Positions 54,118-62,243 of a stretch of 64,000 nucleotides of DNA are shown piece after piece. Under the pieces are notes generated by a model. The model searched no databases. It was not told the DNA's origin and saw only the letters and a program-made list of their open reading frames with translations. The DNA is from Micrococcales bacterium (GTDB taxonomy: Bacteria > Actinomycetota > Actinomycetes > S36-B12 > UBA10799): positions 40,141 to 104,140 of the forward strand of contig JADKAV010000012.1 of assembly GCA_016719135.1 (NCBI GenBank). The letters run 5' to 3'. The number at the start of each line of letters is the position of its first letter. The stretch's first letter is position 1. The position numbers were made by a program, and so were the translations under genes.

Positions 54118-54789
54118 TCAGCCTCCGCGCGGGGGCTTGAGGATCAAACGACAGGCGCCCGGCTCGGAGAACGGTCGCAGATCGGCTTGGGACGCATCCT
54201 GACCCATCTCAGTCATCGCTCCCTGAACCAGCCCGAGGTGTACCTGGCACACGACGTCCGTGTGGGTTCTGGCCACATCCAGAAGCGGACAACGACGCAA
54301 CGCGACCGACGCGGCACCGGAGTCCGTCTTCGGATCGAACCCAAGATCGGCGAGCACAGCAACCACTTCGCGGCGGGCTTGTCGCGGGGTCTGGGGTTCG
54401 CGGCCCTCAACCATGCTGGATCCCCACGTCAGGCCGGCGGTGCGAGCGTCGGCCTGCGGATCCGGACTCGTGGTGGACAAAAAGGTCGCCAGTGCGCTGG
54501 CCAGGTGCGCATAGTCACGAATCCGCGGATCTGCCTGCGCCCACACATCGGCCCGGTACTGAATCGCAGGCCGACCCCGTCCCCGCACGGGGGCGCGTTC
54601 TCGGCGGGCCAACCCGGCCTCCACCAAACCCTCGAGGTGACCCCGTGCAGTGTTTTCGTGCAGACTCAGTGCTCCCGCAACCCCCCTGACGGTCGCCTGC
54701 TCGTGCACTTCGAGATACTCCAACACGCGCCCGCGCGCCTGCGAAAGGGTGCTTGCCACCCGTCGGGAAGGAGCCGGTCCATTTATCAC
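54118..54789 (-). CDS. SufR-like iron-sulfur transcription regulator
   Basis: 223 residues. The N-terminal winged helix is ATVRGVAGALSLHENTARGHLE. The C-terminal part has RRCPLLDVARTHTDVVCQVH and a later Cys in EPGACRLIL, like the Cys set that holds the Fe-S cluster in SufR-type sensors. GTG 54789 sits seven bases after TACACT, so the mRNA is probably leaderless. It is divergent from the DUF2249 gene and likely controls it in response to nitric oxide or redox state. Confidence 0.75.
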   Translation of the reverse strand: MINGPAPSRRVASTLSQARGRVLEYLEVHEQATVRGVAGALSLHENTARGHLEGLVEAGLARRERAPVRGRGRPAIQYRADVWAQADPRIRDYAHLASALATFLSTTSPDPQADARTAGLTWGSSMVEGREPQTPRQARREVVAVLADLGFDPKTDSGAASVALRRCPLLDVARTHTDVVCQVHLGLVQGAMTEMGQDASQADLRPFSEPGACRLILKPPRGG

Positions 54790-54815
54790 GGTAGTTAGTG
54801 TAGTAAATTGAACCC

Positions 54816-55106
54816 ATGACCACTGAACTTCCCGTCACCTCGACCAGCAATAGCAACTGCCAGTGCGGCGAATCGCACTCCGGCGACCCGGTACTGGACG
54901 CGCGCAGCATCCCGCACGCGATCCGACACGCAGCCATCTTCGGCGCCCTCGACTCCCTGACTCCCGGCGCGGCCATCGAACTGATCGCGCCGCACGAGCC
55001 GCTGCCCCTGCTCGCCCAGATCGACAATCGCTACCAGCAGGGCTTTGACATCAGCTACCTGGAGCGCGGCCCCGAGCAGTGGCGGCTGCGGATGGCGCGC
55101 AAGTAG
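54816..55106 (+). CDS. DUF2249 protein (TusA-like fold)
   Basis: 96 residues. After a variable N-terminus with CQCGESHSG, the domain VLDARSIPHAIRHAAIFGALDSL followed by AIELIAPHEPLPLLAQ is diagnostic of DUF2249. C-terminal FDISYLERGPEQWRLRMAR is also typical. These proteins occur with hemerythrins, nitrite and nitric oxide reductases. The 26-base gap to the regulator start is AT-rich and contains the shared control region. Confidence 0.88.
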   Translation: MTTELPVTSTSNSNCQCGESHSGDPVLDARSIPHAIRHAAIFGALDSLTPGAAIELIAPHEPLPLLAQIDNRYQQGFDISYLERGPEQWRLRMARK

Positions 55107-55127
55107 CCTTCTGCAGACCTGACGCTG

Positions 55128-55904
55128 TCACACGCGGGCCATCCGCACCGTGACGGCGTCTCCGACAGCCAACTCCCCCGTGGTGCGGTGCGCTGCGTTC
55201 TGCCCGAACATCACGCCCCCCTTGGCCTTGCGGAACGTCCCCAGCGTGCGTAACGGTTCACCGTCGCCGCGGATCCCGGTCGCTTGATCCACCCGGGTGA
55301 TGGCGCAGCGTGCACAGGGCTTCAGGACGTCGACGCGCACGTCACCGAGATCAACGGTCGCCCAGGCGTCCTCGGCGAAAGGTTCGGCGTGCTCGATCAC
55401 GACGTTCGGCCGGAATCGATCCATCGGCAGCGCTTCGGGCAGACGCCGGTTGAGTTCGGTCAGAGATGAGTCGCTGATCAGCAACAGCGGGTAGCCGTCG
55501 GCGAACGCGATCTCCGCGCAGCCGTCCTCAGTGGGACGCCGATGTTCCGCGGCGGTGGTGACCAGCCGACACGGCCGGTCCAGCAATGTCGACAGCAGAT
55601 CAGCCACCTCGTCCCCGCAGTCGACCGCCGGACCGGTGTGCTCCCAGACCGTTACCTCACGTGTGCCGGCGGGAGCGGTGATGGCCGTACCACCAGGCGT
55701 GGAAACTCGCAGCCTGCCGTCCTCGAACGATGGCTCGATCAACGCCAATCGAGGGGCTTCACGCTGGGTGAGGAAAGTGCCCTCGGGGTCGACCACCATG
55801 TATTCGCGGTCGTGGGCCAGCCCGCGGGCATCCAGTGGCCACCGGTCCACCGCCATGCCACGTCCGGATTTGACGGGGTAGACGTACAGCGCGCCGATCT
55901 TCAC
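55128..55904 (-). CDS. MOSC-domain molybdenum-cofactor protein (YcbX-like)
   Basis: 258 residues: MOSC N-terminal barrel (LYVYPVKSGRGMAVD, GLAHDREYMVVDPEG, LTQREAPRLALI) then the MOSC domain with RPNVVIEHAEPFAEDAW, LKPCARCAITRVDQATG and a conserved Cys. Related enzymes reduce N-hydroxylated compounds with bound molybdenum cofactor. It fits the nearby molybdo-enzyme nitrate reductase. Located 12 bases downstream of the potassium channel gene. Confidence 0.9.
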   Translation of the reverse strand: MKIGALYVYPVKSGRGMAVDRWPLDARGLAHDREYMVVDPEGTFLTQREAPRLALIEPSFEDGRLRVSTPGGTAITAPAGTREVTVWEHTGPAVDCGDEVADLLSTLLDRPCRLVTTAAEHRRPTEDGCAEIAFADGYPLLLISDSSLTELNRRLPEALPMDRFRPNVVIEHAEPFAEDAWATVDLGDVRVDVLKPCARCAITRVDQATGIRGDGEPLRTLGTFRKAKGGVMFGQNAAHRTTGELAVGDAVTVRMARV

Positions 55905-55916
55905 CTGGCCAGTGTC

Positions 55917-57647
55917 TCAGCGGTCGACCAGCGTGCGCCACACCCAGGACTGCCCGATCCGGCGCCCGCTGAGTACATATTCGGCAGCCGCCGGCACGCT
56001 GAGCACCGTGTCCAGCGCCCGCCGATCCTGCGGCTCGCCGATGAGCAGCAGCCGATCGTTCTCCGCCAGTGGTTCATCATCCGGCGGCGCCAGCAGTACC
56101 TGGTCGCGGCGCATGATCGCCAGCAACACGACGCCCAACGAGCGATCCCGGTCCTGCGGGTCGTGCAGGAGCGCGCCGACCTGCACCCGACCGGTTCGGA
56201 CATGGTCGAGCAATGCCGGTGCCCCGTGCTCGTCCAGGTCGACCGTCCAGCGGTCCGAGAGCACTTCACCTGTCGTCGCGGTGATCCGGTCCAGCAACTC
56301 GGTTGACCAGGCGTCGTCTTGTTTCTGCGCCTCTTGGACGAATCGCCACACGGTGGCATCTCCGATCCGCGCCAAGACCTCGTGCGCCACCAGCTGCGTG
56401 GGCACAAGCATCGACTCGACCTGCAGCGCCTCGAACAGGGGCGCGTTGGCTGGATCGTTCTGTCGACCGACCAGGAACAGATCAGGATTCGCACGCTGCG
56501 CTTCGGCCAGGACCGAGAGATTGGAGATGTCGTTGTCACTGGCCGCAGCCAGCGCCACCGCATCTGACAGCCGGGCTTGTACGAGCACGTCGGGATCCGT
56601 GGCATCCCCGCTGATGAATTCCATGTCGGCGTTGGGCTGTGCGCGCGGATCGATGACCGTGACCGGCATTCCGTAGCGCCGCAGGTCGGCTGCCAGATGC
56701 CCACCGAAGCGCCCGTAGCCGCAGACGACCCAGCGACCACGCCGCGGGATGGTCATGGGTGCGGGCAACTTTGTGCCACTGTCCGAGGTCAGCCAGGTGA
56801 CGAGCCGGGCCGTCTGCGGCGCCCGCACGGCGAGCATCAGACCATCACCGAACAGGTTGAAGGGATCCACGATCATGGGCTGCCCGAATGCGCGCATCCG
56901 CTCGACGAGGCCGTCCTCCAGCGTCCGGCAGACAACCGGGAGGTCCGGACGCAGCAGCCCGGCCGTCATCGCGATCGCGAGGTTGGCCTGGTCGTCGTTG
57001 GTCAGCGCGATCACCCCCTCACAGGTCGAGCTCTCCAGTCCGGCGCGACGCAGTTCGAGCGGGTTGCTCGCGTCGGCGGCCAGGCCCGGCACGTCAGAAC
57101 GAAAGGCCGCCAGATCCAGCGCCTCGATGCGTGCCGGTTCCACATCCAGCACGACGAGTCGGTGATCTGTCAGGTCCAGGCTGCGGGCGACGACCTGTCC
57201 CGCCTGGCCGAAACCCGCGAGGATCAGGAACGGCTCACGCAGTCCGCGCACCCGCCGCTCGAACCGCTGCAGACTCAGTGCCTCCTTGAACCCCCGGTCC
57301 TGCAACAGGGCCAGTACTGAACCGATCGCGTATGCCCACGCGACGACGCTCAGGTAGATGGACACGATCACCCAGGCCCGCTGAGCGGTGGTGAAGGGAT
57401 GCGGGATCTCGCCGAACCCGATCGTCGTGGCCGTGTAGCTCATGAAGTAGAACGCCTCGAACGGGTCCATGTGCCAGGGCTTACCCTCGGCATCGACTCC
57501 CGGCATCAACGTGAGTCCCAGGATGCTGACCGCGAACAGGCTGATCAGCACGATCAACGGCGCGCGCATCCGCCGCAGGACCAGGAAGATGGCCGTTGAC
57601 GAAGGGCCCACTGGCGCTATCCTGCGCACGGGTTGGAGGTCCGACAC
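55917..57647 (-). CDS. Two-helix potassium channel with two TrkA-N (RCK) domains
   Basis: 576 residues. Two membrane helices (about 28-50 and 92-115) flank a pore loop with TATTIGFGEIPHPF, the K+ selectivity filter. Two NAD-binding RCK domains follow: LILAGFGQAGQVVARSLDL (about residue 140) and WVVCGYGRFGGHLAADLR (about 305), the second with a TrkA-C-like tail. It likely gates K+ flow by nucleotide binding. The DUF6394 gene ends seven bases upstream. Confidence 0.9.
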   Translation of the reverse strand: MSDLQPVRRIAPVGPSSTAIFLVLRRMRAPLIVLISLFAVSILGLTLMPGVDAEGKPWHMDPFEAFYFMSYTATTIGFGEIPHPFTTAQRAWVIVSIYLSVVAWAYAIGSVLALLQDRGFKEALSLQRFERRVRGLREPFLILAGFGQAGQVVARSLDLTDHRLVVLDVEPARIEALDLAAFRSDVPGLAADASNPLELRRAGLESSTCEGVIALTNDDQANLAIAMTAGLLRPDLPVVCRTLEDGLVERMRAFGQPMIVDPFNLFGDGLMLAVRAPQTARLVTWLTSDSGTKLPAPMTIPRRGRWVVCGYGRFGGHLAADLRRYGMPVTVIDPRAQPNADMEFISGDATDPDVLVQARLSDAVALAAASDNDISNLSVLAEAQRANPDLFLVGRQNDPANAPLFEALQVESMLVPTQLVAHEVLARIGDATVWRFVQEAQKQDDAWSTELLDRITATTGEVLSDRWTVDLDEHGAPALLDHVRTGRVQVGALLHDPQDRDRSLGVVLLAIMRRDQVLLAPPDDEPLAENDRLLLIGEPQDRRALDTVLSVPAAAEYVLSGRRIGQSWVWRTLVDR

Positions 57648-57653
57648 GCTGGC

Positions 57654-58043
57654 TCACTGCCGCCGGAAGGACACGGTCTCCACGACCAGCAACGTCACCG
57701 AGATGATGTTCGCCAGCAGCGCGCCACCGGACAGCGAGACCACGCTGGAGATCTGTTCGGGGCTCAGCGGTGCCCCATCCACGAGATGGTTGTAGTACGA
57801 CCAGAGACCCGCGGCGGCGACCAACTGCAGGCTTGCCACCAGACTGGTCGCCAGGTGCACCGCCCCGATCTGCGTCCGGTCGCCGAACTTCATGACCAGC
57901 GCGATCAGATTGACCACGACGGCCGCGAACAACTCGCCGGCATTGTGCACGCTGGGGTTGTCGATGGGGCCCAGGAAGAAGCCGAAGTTCAGGGTCGCGG
58001 CCAGCACCACGAAGAAGCCGAACACGACCTTTTCGAAGTTCAC
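57654..58043 (-). CDS. DUF6394 membrane protein
   Basis: 129 residues with four membrane segments (5-24, 34-54, 62-84, 102-123). LNFGFFLGPIDNPSVHNAGE and LFAAVVVNLIALVMKFGDRTQIG are the conserved parts. It precedes a potassium-channel gene in many bacteria, so it may assist or regulate the channel. Function unproven. Confidence 0.8.
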   Translation of the reverse strand: MNFEKVVFGFFVVLAATLNFGFFLGPIDNPSVHNAGELFAAVVVNLIALVMKFGDRTQIGAVHLATSLVASLQLVAAAGLWSYYNHLVDGAPLSPEQISSVVSLSGGALLANIISVTLLVVETVSFRRQ

Positions 58044-58121
58044 CGGTGACCCCTCTCTAGTGCGCGAGTGTAGCGCCGGGAGCAGCCCGGGTGCAGTGAC
58101 TGGACCGCGCCCCCCGGGATT

Positions 58122-58177
58122 GAGGGCGACGTTGTTGGGCGTTCTCTTGGCACAAACCCCCCAACAACGTCGCCCTC
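58122..58177. repeat. Dispersed hairpin element, copy B
   Basis: Arms 58122-58139 and 58160-58177 form a perfect 18-bp stem with a 20-base loop. The arms are the same sequence as copy A at 8746-8801, while the loops differ. It lies 39 bases past the ywiC-like stop, again downstream of a minus-strand gene. No U-tract. Confidence 0.85.
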
Positions 58178-58215
58178 GATCGGGAGGGGATCCCGAACGC
58201 AGGGAACTCCGGGAC

Positions 58216-59007
58216 TTAGGCCAGCGCCAGCGCCCCGCCGACCACGATCAGCACCGACACCACGATCTCCACCGCACCGATGACAGCGGGACGGCTTCCC
58301 GGGGGCACGGCAAAAGCCCTGATCGCGGAGGCCCCGAACGGCAGCAGCAACCACGGTGAGATCAGCGCCATCCACAGCGCCAGCACGTGGTAGATCCGGG
58401 AGGCGATGGCCCAGCGGCGGTCGTCGGCCTCGCGGATCAACGACTTCACATGGATCACGGAACCGGCGAAGAAGACCAGGCAGATGAGCGCCGCAGTCCA
58501 GGCGTCGAGGGCGGCAGCATCCCCGATCCCCAAATCCGGTGTGTCTGTCGCGATTCCCCAGAACAGCGGCACCGCGAGGCTGGCCTGGGCCACCAGCAGT
58601 AGATCGTTGCTGGCGCCTCGCTCATGGCCGGTTCGGGTGAGCCAGACACTGACCGCCCACAGCAGACCGAGCACCATCCCGACCCACACCAACCAGGGAC
58701 GCATCACCAGCAGAATCAGCGAGGGAATGGCGGCGAGCACTGCCCACGGCACGGCGTCGTTGAGTTCCCGGCGGGCGATCCGCGACCAGTTGCCGCGCCG
58801 CCACCGCACGACCACGGCGCGTCCCAGGTAGTAGCTCGCAGGGTAGGCAAGGACCCATGCCACGGAGAACACCGCGCCTGGAACCGACCAGCCCACGATG
58901 ACGAACCCCAGAATCAAGGGGATCACCAGGAAGGCCCAGGCCCCATGCTGGCCGGGGATGGCCAGCCGCCGGCGGGCCTTGCTGCGCGAGGACGTGGTGG
59001 TCGTCAC
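58216..59007 (-). CDS. YwiC-like membrane protein
   Basis: 263 residues from GTG 59007, which overlaps narI by four bases. RRLAIPGQHGAWAFLVIPLI is the family motif, followed by about seven membrane segments. YwiC-like genes accompany narGHJI in Bacillus and actinobacteria; the role is unknown but the link with nitrate respiration is regular. It is the last gene of the nar operon here. Confidence 0.85.
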   Translation of the reverse strand: MTTTTSSRSKARRRLAIPGQHGAWAFLVIPLILGFVIVGWSVPGAVFSVAWVLAYPASYYLGRAVVVRWRRGNWSRIARRELNDAVPWAVLAAIPSLILLVMRPWLVWVGMVLGLLWAVSVWLTRTGHERGASNDLLLVAQASLAVPLFWGIATDTPDLGIGDAAALDAWTAALICLVFFAGSVIHVKSLIREADDRRWAIASRIYHVLALWMALISPWLLLPFGASAIRAFAVPPGSRPAVIGAVEIVVSVLIVVGGALALA

Positions 59008-59801
59008 GGACCTCCGACCTTCTCCCACCCCCTGCGCGGCTGCCGGTTGCCGGCGTCGTGCGGACCGCGGTCACGGTAGACCACGTAGGGACGGAACACG
59101 TAGCCCACCGGAGCGCTGAACGCGTGCACCAGTCGGGTGAACGGCCACACGATGAACAGGGCCATACCTGCCACGGCGTGGATCTTGAAGGCCAGAGGTG
59201 CCGCGGCCATCAACTCCGCCTGGGGCTGGAGGTAGAAGAGCGAGCGGAACCACACCGAGACGTCCTCGCGGTAGTTGTGACCGTCACCGAGCACCCCGGC
59301 ACCGGCCAGCGTGGCAACCACACCGAGCAGGATCGCTCCGGTCAGGAACAGGTACATGACCTTGTCGTTCTTGGTCGTGGCACTGAAGACCGGGCCGACC
59401 GTGCGCCGTCGGATGATCAGCAGCACGATTCCGATCAGGGTCGCCGCACCCGCGAACGCACCGAGCAGTACCGCGAAGAAGTGATACGTCGACTCCGAGA
59501 TACCGACGGCCTGCGTCCATTGCTCCGGGATCAACAGGCCGACCACGTGACCCATGAGCACGGCGAGGATGCCGAAGTGGAACAACGGGCTTGCGATGCG
59601 GATCAGTTTCTTCTCGTACAGCTGGCTGGAACGGGTGGTCCAGCCGAAGCGGTCGTACCGATATCGCCAGATCATCCCGACCACGAACACGGCCATGGTG
59701 ACGTACGGCAGCACATCCCACAGCAGAATGTCCGTCGTACTCAATTGCACATCTGAAGCGACTTCCTGCGCGCGGGCAGCCAGTGGCAATGCGGCGATCA
59801 T
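59004..59801 (-). CDS. narI: Respiratory nitrate reductase gamma subunit (cytochrome b)
   Basis: 265 residues with five membrane segments. The haem-ligating histidines appear in ASPLFHFGILAVLMGHVVGL and in KIHAVAGMALFIVWPFTRLVHAF. It takes electrons from menaquinol and passes them to NarH. ATGA overlap with narJ. C-terminal stretch FRPYVVYRDRG is typical. Confidence 0.93.
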   Translation of the reverse strand: MIAALPLAARAQEVASDVQLSTTDILLWDVLPYVTMAVFVVGMIWRYRYDRFGWTTRSSQLYEKKLIRIASPLFHFGILAVLMGHVVGLLIPEQWTQAVGISESTYHFFAVLLGAFAGAATLIGIVLLIIRRRTVGPVFSATTKNDKVMYLFLTGAILLGVVATLAGAGVLGDGHNYREDVSVWFRSLFYLQPQAELMAAAPLAFKIHAVAGMALFIVWPFTRLVHAFSAPVGYVFRPYVVYRDRGPHDAGNRQPRRGWEKVGGP

Positions 59802-60418
59802 CGACGGACTCCTATCGAGGCGATTGAGAACGGTTCCAGGCCGACGTTCTCCACCGGCGGCCCCTGGGTGGCTATCTGCGCCATGCGCTCGGTGATCTCG
59901 TCGGTGATCTCCGGCAGCGTGGCCACGATTGCCTCAAGCAGCAAGGCGTACGGCGAGCCCATGGACTCCAGTGCTGAATGCAGCAGTCCGATCGCAGCGA
60001 CGTGCTCGGCGAGCAGTGCGTCACCGGTCAACTGGTCACCGATGGCCGCGAATTCCAGCACCACTGCCAGGTGGTCTGCCAGCTCCGCGTCGCCGGCGTC
60101 GAATCCAGCAGCCAGGTAGGCCTGCTTGAAGTGCAGGATCGCCATGCCGCGGTTGCGGGTGTCGCCGTGGGTCCAGTACGTCAGATACGGGCAGGCCTTG
60201 CGTCGCATGTCGAACGTCGTGACGTACTCGCGGGCCAACTCCAGCGGATCCTGCTGACCGAACCAGCCCAGGAAAGCCTCCAACGGCTCCCGCGTGCGCT
60301 TCGGTAAATCCGCGACGACCCGCCGGATATCCGGCACGCGCTCGAACAGTTGCTCGTCGGGATACCAGAGCAGCCAGGACGCGGCCAATCGGGTCACCGC
60401 GACGTCGTGGGGGTTCAC
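59798..60418 (-). CDS. narJ: Nitrate reductase assembly chaperone
   Basis: 206 residues, helical. LAREYVTTFDMRRKACPYLTYWTHGDTRNRG is the NarJ/TorD hallmark, here shortened to YVTTFDMRRK and LTYWTHGDTR, and LADHLAVVLEFAA is another. It keeps NarG competent for molybdenum cofactor insertion and is not in the final enzyme. Four-base overlaps with narH and narI. Confidence 0.94.
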   Translation of the reverse strand: MNPHDVAVTRLAASWLLWYPDEQLFERVPDIRRVVADLPKRTREPLEAFLGWFGQQDPLELAREYVTTFDMRRKACPYLTYWTHGDTRNRGMAILHFKQAYLAAGFDAGDAELADHLAVVLEFAAIGDQLTGDALLAEHVAAIGLLHSALESMGSPYALLLEAIVATLPEITDEITERMAQIATQGPPVENVGLEPFSIASIGVRR

Positions 60419-62160
60419 GAGGCACCCCCGGACCGGGTGGCGTCGTCAGGCCGTCCCGGTGTGCTGGCAGCAGCCCTGTCCCCGGCGGAGTCGGGCTCGG
60501 CGGTCTTGGGCGGCATCGTGGGCATTCCTAGCGGTACGCCCCGGCCGTCCCAATTCAGGAGGTTGACCTTGGCATCCTCATCGCTGGCGTCCACGATCGT
60601 GTCCGTGCCCTGCCGGTGAGCCAGTGCGTGGAACGTCTCCACAGCGACCGGCGCCGGCCGTCCGGAGGATTCCCCGAACGGACCCTGTTCGTACATCCCG
60701 GCGCCACCGTCGTAGTCCAGCGAGCACGCCAGTTCCTCGAGATCACGCGCAGTCTCCGAGTGAGCCTCGGGGATCACGTAGCGGTCGTCGTACTTGGCGA
60801 TGGCCAACAGGCGGTACAGCGAGTACATCTCCTCCTCGGTCAGACCCACGGCCGCCGGGATGCTGGCGTCTGTGGGCTTGCCCAGGTTGCTGTCGCGCAT
60901 GAAGGACCGCATGGCCGCGAGGATTCCCAGGCTGTGCTTGACCGGGACCACGTCGCCGGCAGTGAACAACTCGGCGAGGTATTCGATCGGGATGCGCAGG
61001 GCGTTCAGGGCCCCGAACAGGTTCCCGGCGTCCTCGGCATCGTTGCCCGTCTCCCGCAGGGCATCCACGACCGGTGACAGCGGCGGGATGTACCAAACCA
61101 TCGGCATCGTGCGGTATTCCGGGTGCAGCGGCAACGCGACCTTGTACTTCTTGGCCAAGGCGTAGACCGGCGACTTACGAGCCGCGTTAATCCAGTCCAT
61201 CGGAATGCCATCGCGCTGCGCCTGCTTGGCGACCTCAGGATCGTTGGGATCCAGGATCAGGTCCAGTTGCGCCTCGTACAGGTCCTGCTCGTTCTCCGTG
61301 GCCGCGGCCTCGGTCACCCGGTCGGCGTCGTAGAGGAACAGCCCGATGTAGCGCAGGCGACCCACGCAGGTTTCCGAACAGACGGTAGGAAGACCGACCT
61401 CGATGCGCGGGTAGCACAACGTACATTTCTCGGCCTTGCCCGTGCGGTGGTTGAAGTACACCTTCTTGTACGGGCAGCCCGTCACACACATGCGCCACCC
61501 GCGGCAGGCGTCCTGGTCGACCAGCACAATGCCGTCCTCGCTGCGCTTGTACATCGCACCGGACGGGCACGCCGCCACACATGCGGGGTTCAGGCAGTGT
61601 TCGCAGATGCGCGGCAGGTAGAACATGAAGGCCTGCTCGAACTCCATCTTGACCCGATCGCCGACCTCGTTCTTGATCTTCTTGATGACGGGGTCGTCCA
61701 CGGCCAGTTCCGGGCCGCCGCTGAGATCGTCATCCCAGTTCGCCGACCACTCGATCTTCATGGGCTTACCGGTGATCAACGACTTCGGCCGCGCAACAGG
61801 TGTGTGCTCGCCCAGCGGCGCGGAGATCAGGTTGTCGTAGTCATAGGTCCAGGGCTCGTAGTAGTCCTTGAGCTCAGGCAGTACCGGGTTGGTGAAGATG
61901 GTCGTCAGCCGGTGCCACCGGCTGCCCGAGCGCAGCTTCAGCTTGCCCCGCTGGGTGCGGACCCAGCCGCCCTTCCACTTGCCCTGGTCCTGGTAGGTAC
62001 GCGGATAACCCTGCCCGGGACGCGTCTCGACGTTGTTGAACCACACGTACTCAACCCCGGCCCGGTTGGTCCAGGCCTGCTTGCACGTGACCGAACAGGT
62101 GTGACACCCGATGCACTTGTCGAGGTTCATCACCATGCCCATCTGGGCCATGACCTTCAT
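60415..62160 (-). CDS. narH: Respiratory nitrate reductase beta subunit
   Basis: 581 residues from ATG 62160 (AGGAG seven bases before); an upstream ATG at 62181 is less fitting. Cluster ligands are LDKCIGCHTCSVTCK, ICEHCLNPACVAACPSG, CRGWRMCVTGCPYKK (Trp in place of Cys, giving the 3Fe-4S centre) and CTLCYPRIEVG with CSETCVGR. Carries electrons from NarI to NarG. A Ser/Pro/Asp-rich C-terminal tail of about 60 residues is extra compared with E. coli. Confidence 0.96.
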   Translation of the reverse strand: MKVMAQMGMVMNLDKCIGCHTCSVTCKQAWTNRAGVEYVWFNNVETRPGQGYPRTYQDQGKWKGGWVRTQRGKLKLRSGSRWHRLTTIFTNPVLPELKDYYEPWTYDYDNLISAPLGEHTPVARPKSLITGKPMKIEWSANWDDDLSGGPELAVDDPVIKKIKNEVGDRVKMEFEQAFMFYLPRICEHCLNPACVAACPSGAMYKRSEDGIVLVDQDACRGWRMCVTGCPYKKVYFNHRTGKAEKCTLCYPRIEVGLPTVCSETCVGRLRYIGLFLYDADRVTEAAATENEQDLYEAQLDLILDPNDPEVAKQAQRDGIPMDWINAARKSPVYALAKKYKVALPLHPEYRTMPMVWYIPPLSPVVDALRETGNDAEDAGNLFGALNALRIPIEYLAELFTAGDVVPVKHSLGILAAMRSFMRDSNLGKPTDASIPAAVGLTEEEMYSLYRLLAIAKYDDRYVIPEAHSETARDLEELACSLDYDGGAGMYEQGPFGESSGRPAPVAVETFHALAHRQGTDTIVDASDEDAKVNLLNWDGRGVPLGMPTMPPKTAEPDSAGDRAAASTPGRPDDATRSGGAS

Positions 62161-62243
62161 GCCGGTTCTCCTATCGGGCAAGGTTGAATGAAAGCGACCA
62201 CTACGTTGTCGGATTCCTTCAAGGTTCCGTCGATGCGGCCCAT
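62157..62243 (-). CDS. 28-residue ORF bridging narG and narH
   Basis: Its ATG (62243-62241) shares one base with the narG stop (TGATG) and its stop overlaps the narH start (ATGA). AGGAGG lies about ten bases before the ATG, inside narG. The peptide begins MGRIDGTLKESDNVVVAFIQ and ends PCPIGEPA. Its only Cys is near the end. It may serve to couple translation of narG and narH or encode a small accessory peptide. Confidence 0.5.
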   Translation of the reverse strand: MGRIDGTLKESDNVVVAFIQPCPIGEPA

